Assembly (NCBI GenBank): GCA_004794785.1
Contig: SJOL01009509.1
Span: forward strand, 548,744 to 612,743
From: Opisthorchis felineus
Lineage: Eukaryota; Platyhelminthes; Trematoda; Opisthorchiida; Opisthorchiidae
DNA length: 64,000 bases
Reading direction: 5' to 3'
Part shown: piece after piece, positions 49,801-59,033 of the stretch
Position numbering within the stretch: the first letter of the stretch is position 1
Layout of the letters: each line of letters opens with the position of its first letter
Translations under genes and position numbers: made by a program
The notes under the pieces: model-generated
Seen by the model: only the letters and a program-made list of their open reading frames with translations
Database searches by the model: none
What the model was told of the DNA's origin: nothing

Positions 49801-52800
49801 CCCCCATGTGCAACCGCATGACAAGGGTGAAGAGCATTCTGTGGCTAGCTCTCTCAGTTTGGGTGGAAGGCAAGCTGAGACATTGGTACAGGGTTCCAAT
49901 TTCACTATGTATAGGGCTGAAGAATGCCAACCTGAACAAATGTGATGTCCATTTTATTCAGTAGGACTCCATAAAAAACGATCAACTCGCTTGTCCCATA
50001 CTTACCTCCTTATGTCGAGTAGAACAGAATCCATGTAGAAGAAAAAGTCCATCGTATGTGACTGCCCCTCCGAAATTATTCCGTGAAGAAGGGGTGTTCT
50101 GATTATGTGTGCTGTCTGCGGAGGGACCCTGGGGCTGATTTATGAGTACGTTAGCCAAGGAACGGTTGGCATTTGCATTAGCCGAAGGCAGATCAGACAG
50201 GAGACCTGCTGCGTGGGCACTATGATCAGGGGGGAAAGGAACGTGACGTAGCAGACAGAAATGGGAATAGATACATTGGCAAAAAGTACATGAACAAATT
50301 GGAATCCGATTTTATTCAGTTAGCCACGCCGGATTTCCGGTAGATACGGTGTAGTCTTTTTATCGTTTTTGCGATATACTCACTGTGTTTTATCCCGAAT
50401 AAACATAATACTTCAATCCTAACTAACACCATTGCATCTCACACTTCATTCGGATGGAGTTCAACTCCAAACACCTTTCGGAATAAACGACGTGACGTCC
50501 CTATGACTGATGAACAGTTATTTTGTCCCGTACATTGCCTATTCTTCCCCGCTACGTCGCTGCAAATTTATGTGCAGCATTCTATGGACAAGCGTGATTT
50601 AAACGCTCAATCGCAAACATTCCATGGGCTAATAATCTACGCACATGCTGTCACGTTATTCCTGTCTAAATTAGGCTCATCAATTGGGTTCGGGAATGAA
50701 AAAGTAAACGATCTTGCTGACTCGTGCAGACGGAGAGGGGTTAAAAGCTAAAAGCAAACTGATTCCTCCAGGCGAGTGGTAGCACATAGCCTCCTATCGG
50801 GTGCGGTTGCTTTATCTGGCATGAGGGCAAGGTCCCACACGGAACTATGCACTCGCGAAGGTTTCGTCAGAAACGGTTTTCTTATGCCTATCAAAAACTG
50901 CAAAAACTGCCTCAGTTCTCGTGCGTCGCTCAGATCACACTAAAATGGAACCACAGCTATGCAATTTATTTTGGCATTAGGCTTTAGACCTTTATGGAGT
51001 GTCTTTGACTGCATCCTATGGGCAGACAACCACTTCAGAGGCAATATAGTCCAGTGATTTCTAACACTGATAAGAGGATTAAGAAACTACTTCCTTCCTC
51101 GAAGGACGTGCACCTTCGAGGCCGGCAAAAATAGCATTTTCCCGTACAAGCTAGGTAAACATCTATTAGGGAATAGTCAGGAGTTGCTGAACTCATCTGC
51201 AGGAAGTAAAACTGAACTTTGTTATCGTGGAGGACGAGTAACGAAAGAGAGGTCTGGCGCGTATGATATCCATTGACTTGGCAATTCCCGTTGACTACAC
51301 AACACTCTTTCCCTCATGGAAATCCATCGAAAGGGAACATCCCACCGAGACGACAAATTTGACGGGACAGAATCTTTCGATTGCCCTCACCCCCCCCCCT
51401 GAAGAAACAAAACCCTTAGAATTAACAAATAGGATCCCTGCTTTCTGAAACGGCTGGTTTATCACCCATGCAGAGACAACAATGGAATTGCCACGGTTCA
51501 CTGACCCATATTTAACTTTAATTAAACAGTTTTTGTCACAGGCACAGTTGATAAGCTGACCTACCATATCCGTAAACTCTTCTCGACCGGACAAGGTTTA
51601 GCCGATGCCTCAGCCTTAGACATACACAGTGCCATTCGTTGGAACACTTGACGGTTGCAGCACCGGTTGGAGATACTACAGCTGAAGGGTATGACGAAGC
51701 AATGTTTGACAATATCGAAATCCAAATAACAACTGCTGTTTTTGCACAAATGTTGACCATAGTTTTGCCGCCTCGAGCGAGTATGTGTATTAGGGATATG
51801 CAACAGTACTTAGCAGCTGGGACGCCCAATTCAGAGGACATGAGAAAGCTGGTCCCACTTCTACGGAAACTGCGGGAAAAAAACCGGATACCCATAAAAT
51901 ATGATTAACTAAGGGTAGCGAGCATGCGGCACGGTTCTTATTGGTCACTCTTCTACGAAGAAACGTCCTCGTTAGGAAAATATCTCGCAGTCCCCCAATG
52001 TTTTCCTTGAGGGGGAAGGTTGTCGAACAACATAGCGAGTTCAGGAAACAGAAGTGAAAATCCAGAACATCCTCATACTGTACTTTGTTTTTGTGGTTCC
52101 TACGACAGACAGCTCATCGATTTCAACTCACGTGCAGTACTCTAGCCCTCCATGCTTTGTACACAGCTTGCTCCATAGCCATACTTTGAAGTTGATGACA
52201 AGATGCTTCAGAATGTAATAAAACCCGTCCATTAGTCAAAACTCATATTCTCCGGAACCAGACGCACTAGCTTGCCGTCAACATTCGCTTCCGGGGATAT
52301 TATGAACAAGTGTGTCCTGTTGCCCTAAAATGTATCAGATGTGTAATGCCGACCCGAATGGTGTCCCAAGGCTGGTTGGGTCAAACGCCACATCTACTAG
52401 GCCTTCGTTCGTGCGTGATGACTTAAATAGAGAAGGAACCGATTAATCAACAAAACGTCAGTCCAAGATAGACGCAACACACAAATCCTCGCAGCAAGTT
52501 GTTCATAAGTTTTCGGAAAAGTAAACATCACGCGAAAGAAAGATATAACGCGTACCAGGTAACGTGGAAGTAGGTTCGGCAGGTTTTCCAAGCGCATTGG
52601 ATACACACGCCGTGGTTGGCTTGCGAACTCCTCTGATTCCGTTCACAGAATATACAGGACTGAGTAAATTCCGAAAAGATGGGAGGAAAAGGTTGATAAA
52701 TGAGTTGGCGATGTCGACAGCAGCAGTGAAACTAACTACAAAGTGGTCCTAAAGTGGGTCCAGCAATGAGGAGTGGAGAATAAGACCCACAATAAGGAAA

Positions 52801-55800
52801 CTCCAGTTTAGTTTAGTTTAGTTCAGCTTGTCAGCTACGAACCGTATGCAGTGGGTATACACTGGGTCTAGCTGCTCACGTTTCTTTCACCGAAAGCCGG
52901 AAAAATGACCGAAGATAGCTATGTATTAGAGGCGATGGCTTGACATCCTAGTGACGTTGAGCAGTTCCACTTCTATGTTCTGGAGTAAGGATCGGGACAT
53001 CTGCGCAATGAAAGCAGTAGAACTCACGGGGAAGCACCACTGGATGTGAGAATGGAACACACGTGTTAGTGTTACAACACTTGGGCTGCCTCGTCCAAGA
53101 GACCCTATTCATGAGGACTGCATTTTCTAGTCGAAAAGATGGACATTGATTTAGTTTTATCTCGGCCATCTTTCCGTCTCTTTTTTTGTACCTTATGCAG
53201 ATGTGTGGAGGTCGCATTGTGGAACACAAATATTCTTTGGCTTCTTTCAGCTAAGGATGAAGTTTCAAGGACTACAATCCGATAGATGTCCCAAGAACAG
53301 CGTGAGGATATGATTTTTCTGTGGAGGATTAAGTTTTGACCAATAAAGGCGCCAGGAGTAGTATCCGTCTTCGGGCTTGTTTGTCGAATTAGACTTGACA
53401 ACGAACCCCAGCGCAGTATACAGTCGGTTTGAATGGGGTCGACCGCAGAACCAGCAATTTGGTCACCAACACTAACGAGCAAACTAACGACATCCGGGAT
53501 TGGAAAACGCAGGTGAAGTGAGTGTCATCAAACTGAGTCATAATGGTCACTTTACTTTGGCCGCCGAATAGAATACCATTAGAATACCTGAACAAACTAT
53601 GGAGGCGAGAAAAACTTCCTCTTCCGCATCAGATTGAGCTGAAATGGCAAAAATATCAGTGTATTCATGGAAAAAATTGCTCAAAATTATATACCACAAT
53701 AGAGAGAAAATATTGCGTGGAAACTCCCACAAACATGTATCCGACTGGGACGGCACAGCCAATCAAGTGTAGCATGCAGCTCTCTTCCGGCATTAACAGC
53801 TGTTTGCTTCACGTTGATTTCTCTTTCATCGGTCCACATCGATTGCCGTAGCGGGTCGACTTCTCAACGTCCACTATATCCAAGCTTCACTTCCTGTTTT
53901 CCAATACAGTCTGGTCTATTCCGACATCCTAGTCAGACGAGGTAGTCCAATAAGTCGACCAGACTACTTACATGAGACAGCCGGCTCAACATAAAGATGG
54001 TTGATAGTCAACTGCGTGGTGTTGACAGGCAAGCATGAGGCACCTGGTCTTGAAAAGGAAACCTCGGTAAATAAGGTTTGATCGGGTCTAGACACGTTTC
54101 ATTTCCATTCGGGAACAACAGTTGTACGTAGACGAAATCAGCCCCCGGACTAACCTTTGCACCCGAGCGTGTTACGTCAAACACCTCTAGAAAACCAAAA
54201 TATAACTAAATATCAGAGTCTGACGAATCTGGTGGTTTTCAAGTGTGCTTAACAAGTAGCTTTACAAGCGGAACTGTATCAAGCTCTTTAATTAATCAAA
54301 ATCAATTGTAGGGCAGTCGAACTGGTTTTATGGAATCTCCAAAAAACAAATCATACTTTGATGTGGCTTCACTTCAAGCAAGCGTATTAATCCAGAAAAT
54401 CCACTCTAAGTTGTCCTTGGGGGAAAGTCTCTTCGGCTAAACTTCGTGATTTTTATCCGTTTAGAGTATACTGACCGAGGTTCCATGGCATCGTTCAAAA
54501 TATTGCTTTGAGCGCGCACTAGCAAGTCCATTTTGACGCGCGACATGCAAGTCTAAACTGGGCACTTGGGAAACGGTTCTGATAGTGATTAAACCAGCGT
54601 ACGAGTGACCTAATCACAACTCATTCTTCTAAGCACGTTTTAGGCAAGCATTATGCTTGTGCTCACTCATCCAAGCGAGGCCTGTAGTAAATTGGGCCCA
54701 TCCTGTTTCTGTTTTGTATCTTGGTAGTTGCGACGCATGCAGTTGCGCTCGCCATTGCGAGCACTTGAGGAGTTTATTTCGATTTAACACTGCGTTTGGA
54801 TATCGCAGAAAATCGCCCACTTCGCAGAATAGGCATTTTCTGTATATGTTCCGACAATGACTCTAAAAAGAACTTGCTGGCAGCAAGGGTTTGGATAGCT
54901 TTTTATCGATGTAAAACCATTCGTCGACAGATATCTGATTCCACCAGCGACTTTCGAGTTGTTTTGGCGTTCCACAAGAATGCTCGTATGAATAGCACTG
55001 CTTACTCAGGAGGGTAGTGAAGAGCAAAATTATGTTGTTCGGTCAAAGGATGGGATGATTATGTTTCTTAACGGTCATTCTGTTTAAAAGTTTGAAGAAT
55101 ACGGTGGGAAAAAGAAGACCACTAGATATAAGCATTTTGTCCTGCCAGTATGGAGAAGACAGGTGTAATAGCACTTGCCAAATAGACAGAAAGCTCAGCT
55201 GGGTAATCTAAGGGTCATATCGAGTTGCTCTTGAACGCAGAATTGGTTCGGATAGACTCGGCAAACATCAGAACAATGGATTGCGATGAGAAGGGATGAC
55301 AGATGTTGAAGTGAGGTCAATCTGAGAACAGGTGGCTTTTGTGTAGACGCAACACACTACTCATAAGGTTGCTGAAAACTTTCCACAGCCCACAACCGAT
55401 TTCGTCCTTCTTGGGACTCATCAGGTACGCGAAGTTACCGAGTTTCCGTCAGACTGATGTTCAACTTGAACCCAAATTGCACGACATTTGATAGATACAC
55501 TTATTTGTATACACATTTAGTTTTTACGGGAAACCCACCTGAAACCCAGCTGAATCTCTCGTTTACGATGTTCTTCGCACGTAAGCCAGGCATTTTGAAA
55601 AGGATAACTTCAGACCCAAACAGGTACATGCTCTCCCATTTCACAGGTATGACAGTTAGTGCAAATGCCAGTCTCATTGGCTCTACGGTTACATGCAAGT
55701 TCGCATACACAATGTGATTTACTCCGAGTAGTTTGGTAGTTGTTCTGGTTGGGAACGCGTATTTCTGTCGCACCGCATTTCCGTTTGAGTGTCAAGTCTA

Positions 55801-58133
55801 AGCGTTGAATTGCTATTGTCACCATACCGTCTCCATGAAGAGAAAGCTCTATTTGAATCAGTTTCTTTTGCTGGGTTGAACTCCGTTTTAAACCTATGTC
55901 CGTAATGATGTCCGTTTTGTTCCATAGTCTTTGTAAGTAGCTCCAGTTTCTGGGAGATATCCTGTCTCGCAGTTTCCTGAATATCCAACTGAATAACAAC
56001 CATGATCTAAACAAGCAGCACCTTGGTGCCAAACGGGAACACAGACTGAAAAATATCGTTGTCTCGAAACTGGATGGAAGCTCGGGTGCCGCGGTTACAG
56101 GGTACAGACATGAAGAAGGCAACAGCCCAAATGACACAGAAGTTCAGATCGTCAACAAAACTTATCAGTAAAGCGGAAGGCCAAGGAGCACGCTACTTCA
56201 GTTTGTCCCTTAAACACCGTTAGAATGCTGATGAGACACAAAGACGCTTCACGCCAGGTGGAAGACTCATAAGTTGGGTGCACCGTTGCAGCTAGTCCTA
56301 GTCACGTCAAACCTATCATAACATGAACTGGCACGATTTCTGCTGGATACTTTGAAACCGGTAATCAAAGAGATTGACACATACATTTCTGCAGCCTCAT
56401 TATACCTCGCTGAGGCACCGAAGTTTTTGAATTCGCCTTAATAGCAGGTCAATGGTGTCGCAGTTGGTGGTCTACTGGACACCGTTCCAGTTATTGGGAC
56501 TAAATCCTACTTTGCATACCATTTTACATGTAATTCCACAGCAAATTACGTTGGCTGAATCGATAGGTCACTTAGCACTATAACGGGTACACATGCACCT
56601 TTTGTTCTGAAATTACCTTTCTCAAAATAGTGGATGACCTTACAACAGGAAAGCTTCACTAGAAAAACATCTCGCCATATGCCATCAAATTAATGTCACC
56701 TAAGTATTTACTAGCCTTCTGAAGTCACTACAATTGTTCGATCTAAACCCCTTCTGTGTTCGATGTGTCTCATTAGCCGTCTTGGACTTGGTGATGCAAC
56801 CGTTTCGTCACGTTTCGTGCACGAACTCAGCGGCCAAAACACCCGGTTGTACTTCTTTAGTGCTCACGAAATACACACATTCGGAATCAATAAACGTGGA
56901 GACCCAGGCTTCACGTCAGTGTACAGGACCGATCTGATCGAATGTGCTCAACAGGGGGGCTAAATTTCACTAAATTTTAGCCGGCACGAAAATGACAAAT
57001 ATGAGAAGCTGCTGAAAACGATCAGGGACAAATGCGACAGACTTGAGTGCATGAGCTTTTGAGCTCAAAATCACAACGACGATTAATCTTGCACAGCTGG
57101 CGATAACAAGGTCCGCACCTTTTATGTCGTTTGCACCCAATAAAGACCGTAAACTTAAAATTTGCTTTGGCGACGAGTACCTATTGGGGCTCGTTAGAAA
57201 TGCTACAATTTTTCTGTTTGAATCAACTAACGTACAGCGCTAAAAATTGAATAAATACTTTGTTCAGCTGTTCACCTGTAGCACCCTTTCGGTGCCTAAC
57301 TGCCATGCTACCAGAAGGAAGCACGAGGGCTGGGATACTGCCAGGTTGCCCAAGCCTAGACAGGGGTGCATTATATACACTTCACAGTTGGACACGCACT
57401 GAGATACTGGCAGGGCACCGAAACTCAGACAGGGGAACCAAAAACTTAACCCAAAGCAGCAGTGGTGGATGTAAGGCTGCCGGAGCAGTCCAACTTCTAA
57501 AGAACACAATGATACGCATGTTCTCACCTCGAAACCGAAAGGGCTGTGTCAGTCTGACCTCTATTGATTGACCAACCTGGTGGTGGTGTGACTCGCTCAA
57601 GGTTACACGGAAAACTCCCAGTAAGAGAACAATAAATAAAGTGGACACGTTTTTGTGGGGAGGGAAGATGGGAACGATGAACTCACCCGGCCAAACCGAT
57701 CAGCTGGAACATTCTCCAACATTATCAGATCCATTGTGTCGGGATCTTTGAAATATACTTCGGGGATGAAGAAAGCGCATAACATATGTGCCCATCCTGT
57801 GTTCGGAGATAAGTGCGCGATATACAAAGCTAGGAGTCAAAGCTTACCGCATCTTGCACCGCTACTCCGTTTGAAAGCACCCTCTTTGATTGGACACAGC
57901 TCGCACCTCTGTAGGAAGGAGTTTAGCAACGAAGTGTGCATTATCTGACTTACAATTTTGCTCTGTCTGACCTGAGATTCGCACTTTCGACAAAACCAAT
58001 TGACCACTCCATCAACCTTCTGCACCCCATAGCATCCCTGGTGGACGAAGAGGGAGCAATTACCACAGGTCAGGAGGCGATTGTTAGCATTGTGGAAGGT
58101 TTTGTCACAGACCGAACAGGTGTTGTCCGACAT
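26456..58133 (-). CDS. MLLT10: AF10/MLLT10 orthologue (PHD-finger chromatin reader, DOT1L partner), gene span about 31.7 kb
   Basis: Reads histone H3 with its N-terminal PHD module and recruits the H3K79 methyltransferase DOT1L through the octapeptide motif-leucine zipper. Exons found, 5' to 3' on minus: 58133-57954, 57908-57848, 57796-57687, 50219-50006, 48165-48021, 47236-46773, 40895-40550, 33873-33584, 31076-30762, 29202-28622, 27178 to about 26456. Phases agree from 58133 to 57687 and again from 48165 to 27178. Between 57687 and 50219, and between 50006 and 48165, at least one exon is missing, including the second half of the extended PHD (CYIC...CGYC part). Together they give about 1140 codons, near vertebrate AF10 (about 1070). 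The middle is Ser/Thr/Pro-rich and disordered. The family call is firm from the PHD, the knuckle and the zipper; the 3' end is uncertain. Confidence 0.9.
28262..28447 (-). repeat. SINE-1 copy, full length
   Basis: Minus strand: head with A-box-like TAGCTCAGTGG (plus 'ccactgagcta' near 28432) and B box GGTTCGAACCC (plus 'gggttcgaacc' near 28385), body 'gcccaagcctaggga' on plus, tail with ATTTTC. In an AF10 intron. Confidence 0.8.
28622..29202 (-). CDS. MLLT10: AF10 exon, Pro/Ser/His-rich
   Basis: Acceptor tgctgtttttttccag, donor gtgagt. 193 codons plus 2 nt, start phase matching the zipper exon and end phase 0. Content: Pro/Ser/Thr-rich with a His/Lys/Ser stretch ([20 protein letters not shown]). 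No domain. It is the usual disordered C-terminal region of AF10-type proteins. Confidence 0.85.
30762..31076 (-). CDS. MLLT10: AF10 exon with leucine zipper (DOT1L-binding)
   Basis: Acceptor ccaaatctcctcag, donor gtacgt, phase 1 at both ends. It starts [20 protein letters not shown] and runs through a clear heptad coiled coil to [11 protein letters not shown]. This matches the AF10/AF17 zipper (LHQLQVEN..LE..I..L...K..L..LNAQL) almost residue by residue in spacing. A Ser/Thr/Pro tail follows. This is the diagnostic exon of the family together with the one at 33873-33584. Confidence 0.94.
32938..33102 (-). repeat. SINE-1 copy
   Basis: Minus strand: A box from plus 'aaccactgagccatctcgag', B box diverged (plus 'gagttcggtccac'), body 'aaagcctagacagg' and 'gaaagcacgaggattgagat' on plus. 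Confidence 0.78.
33584..33873 (-). CDS. MLLT10: AF10 exon with octapeptide motif
   Basis: Acceptor gtagcaaacag, donor gtaagc. One base plus 96 codons plus one base; phases fit both neighbours (CC|A gives Pro; G|TT gives Val). After a Pro/Thr-rich start it encodes [20 protein letters not shown], matching the AF10 octapeptide EQLLERQW and the following Q-F-L-L-E-Q. The octapeptide and the zipper are thus split by one intron of about 2.5 kb. An alternative acceptor (ttatgtag, 7 nt upstream) breaks the phase. Confidence 0.93.
35225..35369 (+). mobile_element. HH-B element: 145-bp insertion with 7-bp target-site duplication
   Basis: The LINE sequence 'cagtaat' is present on both sides (35218-35224 and 35370-35376). 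The other LINE copy (59034-60985) has a single 'cagtaat' at the same place with no insert, so the borders are exact. The insert starts ACTCACCCAATTGCGC, carries a hammerhead, and ends TTCGACACATAAC. Copies of the same sequence lie at 7991-8112 and 47417-47600. Confidence 0.88.
35231..35288 (+). ncRNA. Hammerhead ribozyme (HH-B)
   Basis: Distal stem I CAATTG (35232-35237), then C, GCA, CTGATGA (35242-35248), one extra T, stem II GTCTCC/GGTGAC with one T-T mismatch and loop TCGTAT, GAAA (35268-35271), CGTT, then TGC pairing with GCA, and CAATTG (35283-35288) pairing with the first CAATTG. So stem I is 3 bp, an internal loop, then 6 bp, the layout needed for the loop-loop contact of type I hammerheads. 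Predicted cleavage is after T at 35275. The extra T after CUGAUGA may reduce activity. Confidence 0.72.
38926..39964. other. AF10 intron, no feature recognised
   Basis: Between the LINE 3' end and an HH-A fragment. A B-box-like GTGGTTCAAGTCCCAC near 39628 might belong to another tRNA-derived repeat, but no A box is visible. Confidence 0.4.
39965..40025 (-). repeat. HH-A fragment (3' half of ribozyme)
   Basis: Minus strand GCGAAACCGGTAATGTGCC followed by 'ttttcagcaaccctgtgaag', the HH-A order from GAAAC onward. CUGAUGA and stem II are missing. Confidence 0.55.
40550..40895 (-). CDS. MLLT10: AF10 exon, Ser/Thr/Pro-rich
   Basis: Acceptor ccttctctacccttag with a long pyrimidine tract, donor gtaagt. 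The codon G|TT joins the 47236-46773 exon, and CC|A joins the 33873 exon. It encodes [19 protein letters not shown] to [12 protein letters not shown]. No domain; disordered linker. Confidence 0.85.
43027..43105 (-). repeat. tRNA-like sequence, likely SINE head
   Basis: Minus strand: GTTGGCGCGTTGGCTAGCTC (A-box region) and GGTTCGATCCCTGG (B box), followed by GCGCCCC. It does not close a cloverleaf that I can write with a sensible acceptor stem, so I call it a tRNA-derived repeat and not a tRNA gene. Confidence 0.55.
43808..43966 (-). repeat. SINE-1 copy interrupted by an ATA microsatellite
   Basis: Plus strand 'gaagcacgagggttgagata' then (ATA)n at 43836-43870, then 'gcctagagaggagcaatcga' and 'ggttctaatcacagacctt'. 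The microsatellite replaces the 'ctgccaggttgcccaa' part of the body seen in other copies. Confidence 0.78.
43836..43870. repeat. (ATA)n microsatellite
   Basis: About 35 bp of uninterrupted ATA inside a SINE-1 copy. Confidence 0.95.
46773..47236 (-). CDS. MLLT10: AF10 exon, Ser/Thr-rich
   Basis: Acceptor gctatctcttcag, donor gtcagt; 464 nt, one base completing the previous codon (AG|C, Ser) and one base passed on. It encodes [17 protein letters not shown] to TQHTEKQTG, with a basic patch [11 protein letters not shown] that could be a nuclear localisation signal (inference). No folded domain. Confidence 0.86.
47417..47566. repeat. Near-perfect palindrome of two HH-B copies
   Basis: Left arm 47417-47486 and right arm 47497-47566 are reverse complements over 70 bp with two mismatches; the spacer 47487-47496 is 10 bp (cagtcgagga). 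Each arm is the 3' part of HH-B from stem II strand GGGAC through GAAACGTTTGC to 'ctgatcaaccaacgg'. The centre of symmetry is the hammerhead stem II loop. HH-B sequence continues on the right to about 47600 but not on the left. Confidence 0.93.
48021..48165 (-). CDS. MLLT10: AF10 exon
   Basis: Encodes [19 protein letters not shown] to SQAEKMAQ with donor gttagt in phase 2, which fits the 47236 exon exactly (AG|C). The acceptor (cacagctgag) is weak, and its phase does not fit the 50006 donor, so another exon may lie between. A second frame is open here but runs into a stop in the next exon. Confidence 0.68.
49548..49568. repeat. (AAT)n microsatellite
   Basis: Short AAT run that abuts the tail of the SINE-1 copy at 49570, and probably grew from it. 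Confidence 0.9.
49570..49667 (-). repeat. SINE-1 copy, headless
   Basis: Plus strand 'aagctgtagcactattccgg', 'tcacgagggctgagatacag' and 'tgcccaagactagatagga'. The tRNA-like head is missing. Confidence 0.75.
50006..50219 (-). CDS. Probable AF10 exon, Asn/Ser-rich
   Basis: Acceptor with a strong pyrimidine tract (ttcctttcccccctgatcatag), donor gtaagt, 71 codons plus one base. It encodes [20 protein letters not shown] to [11 protein letters not shown]. No family motif; assigned to AF10 by strand, position and style. It could extend upstream in frame, where Cys residues occur. Confidence 0.65.
51263..51909 (+). pseudogene. Coding-like relic, unknown family
   Basis: Three frames in a row look coding: [19 protein letters not shown] to TNRIPAF (stop at 51446), [36 protein letters not shown], and after a frameshift near 51630 [18 protein letters not shown] to [13 protein letters not shown] and a stop at 51906. 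An acceptor-like tttttgtcacag precedes the third piece. It lies in an AF10 intron on the opposite strand. It may be a broken retrocopy or a nested gene; I do not recognise the product. Confidence 0.35.
55350..55585 (-). repeat. HH-A repeat with intact hammerhead
   Basis: Minus strand: 'cgagagattcagctggg' near 55555, 'aataagtgtatctatc', then the ribozyme, then 'gttttcagcaaccttatga'. In the other copies 'gagagattcagctgg' lies after the ribozyme, so here a unit end sits before the ribozyme (permuted order). Confidence 0.78.
55380..55440 (-). ncRNA. Hammerhead ribozyme (HH-A), intact core
   Basis: Minus strand: stem I strand GCGTAC (55430-55425), CTGATGA (55424-55418), stem II GTCC/GGAC with loop CAAGAA (55417-55404), GAAA (55403-55400), stem III ATCGGT, H17 = T at 55394, then GTGGGC (55393-55388), which pairs with GCGTAC at five of six positions including one G-T. 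All core bases of the family are present, and the core resembles the schistosome Sm-alpha hammerhead. Cleavage is predicted after 55394. Confidence 0.82.
55719..56006 (-). other. Exon-like open frame, unassigned
   Basis: After acceptor gctgcttgtttag the minus frame is open for about 95 codons with polar, helix-like content ([20 protein letters not shown]). No donor in a sensible place and no family match. It lies in the gap where AF10 exons are missing, but it does not contain the expected Cys/His pattern. Confidence 0.3.
57265..57440 (-). repeat. SINE-1 copy, truncated
   Basis: Plus strand 'gttcacctgtagcaccctttc', 'ggtgcctaactgccatgc', 'gaagcacgagggctgggata' and 'ttgcccaagcctagacaggg'. A second, rougher body-like block follows to about 57440. 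In AF10 intron 3. Confidence 0.78.
57687..57796 (-). CDS. MLLT10: AF10 exon 3: C2HC knuckle, second half
   Basis: Acceptor tccgaacacag, donor gtgagt, ends in phase 0. It encodes [18 protein letters not shown] to [10 protein letters not shown], matching AF10 GWAHVVCALYIPEVQF. His84 and Cys87 complete the zinc knuckle begun in exon 2. Confidence 0.95.
57848..57908 (-). CDS. MLLT10: AF10 exon 2: RCELCP knuckle
   Basis: Small exon (61 nt) between acceptor ctccttcctacag and donor gtaagc. It encodes [20 protein letters not shown]; Cys62 and Cys65 are the first ligands of the C2HC knuckle. The introns on both sides are 45 and 51 bp. Confidence 0.95.
57954..58133 (-). CDS. MLLT10: AF10 exon 1: PHD finger
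   Basis: 60 codons, donor gtaagt. A complete C4HC3 PHD finger is visible: Cys6, Cys9, Cys23, Cys26, His31, Cys34, Cys48, Cys51, with the family words [11 protein letters not shown] and WFCRKCESQ. The ATG at 58133 puts six residues before the first Cys, fewer than in vertebrate AF10; the frame stays open upstream, so an earlier start or a further 5' exon is possible. Confidence 0.94.
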
Positions 58134-59033
58134 AGTTTTATCGACCCAATTCAGCCCCAGGCCGCGTGCAAGATAGCTGAGAAGTTCGACAGACGTGCAT
58201 GGACATCAGACATGGAAGACCAACCAACATCCGCATAGACGGGCGTCACACAACCAACTGTAAAGGAGTGAAAGGTTAGAATAAACTAACTGCTACTGAA
58301 AATAATCCGTCTGAAAAACAACAACGCCATCATCTACCTCGCAAATGGCTCCCTGTGCACAGAAAAAGGTCTCATCTCTTTCCGGGCCAAACTTTCTGGC
58401 TCCAAGGGATAATGACAAACTGATGGACGCCCCTTTGTCTGTCCAAAGTGAGACTTTTAAAATCAGAAGGAATGATCAGGGCTTCATGAAGAAGCACTCA
58501 TGTTACTCAAAAGATGCGCTGACATTTTTAAACAAACCACTGACAGTCCTCATCAGCATGCGTCTCTCAGCCAAGAAAATTGGTGATTGTATGTGTTTGG
58601 GGAAATTAAGGTTAGTAGTGAAGTTCCAATGCGTTGTTCGAACAAGAGGACATTACTCTGTCACTTAAATGTTCCTATCAATTTGCCTGATGAGATCCCT
58701 GATGGACACCAGTGGACAACAAGCACAACAACCTGCTTCCGTATTTGAATGCAATAAAAATAGTTCTTTGTTGTTCTTCCTACACCATATATATATGCCT
58801 TCGGTACCACTGACAGGCGGACGTTGGTAGGCCCACCTTGTTCCAAACGATCCAACTGCAGCACTGAAGTTACAGGTCTGTGTGGTCAGGGCTACTCACC
58901 ACTTTCGACACATACTAGTTATCCAACGGACTAGGTACTCCCTCTTGCCTGTATGAGTAAGCAACATAGTCTCGACTTTTCATTCAGTATGACCTATGCC
59001 AACCAAATCTTTTCTACGCCCCACCCGACTTAG
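58134..59033. other. Upstream of AF10, likely promoter region
   Basis: Should hold the AF10 5' leader and promoter. A plus-strand frame at 58345-58668 is open for 107 codons but shows no family similarity and no splice context that I trust. Confidence 0.45.

Noticed and set aside
52948..53229. Minus frame with CNTNTC and YCFHC as AF10 PHD2
   Set aside because: One C-x4-C-x4-H spacing fits by chance, but the leading CxxC and the final Cys are absent, and no splice sites frame it.
54165..54200. 34-nt minus micro-exon with good splice signals (ttttggttttctag, gttagt)
   Set aside because: The only open frame ([10 protein letters not shown]) lacks the Cys expected at this place in AF10; too short to support alone.
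55610..55740. Cys-rich minus frame ([22 protein letters not shown]) as the missing AF10 PHD2
   Set aside because: Cys spacing does not match the extended PHD, the frame ends soon after, and the segment overlaps the HH-A repeat and another open frame.
58345..58668. Plus-strand 107-codon ORF as a gene divergent from AF10
   Set aside because: No domain, no splice context, composition like chance frames of similar length elsewhere in the window.
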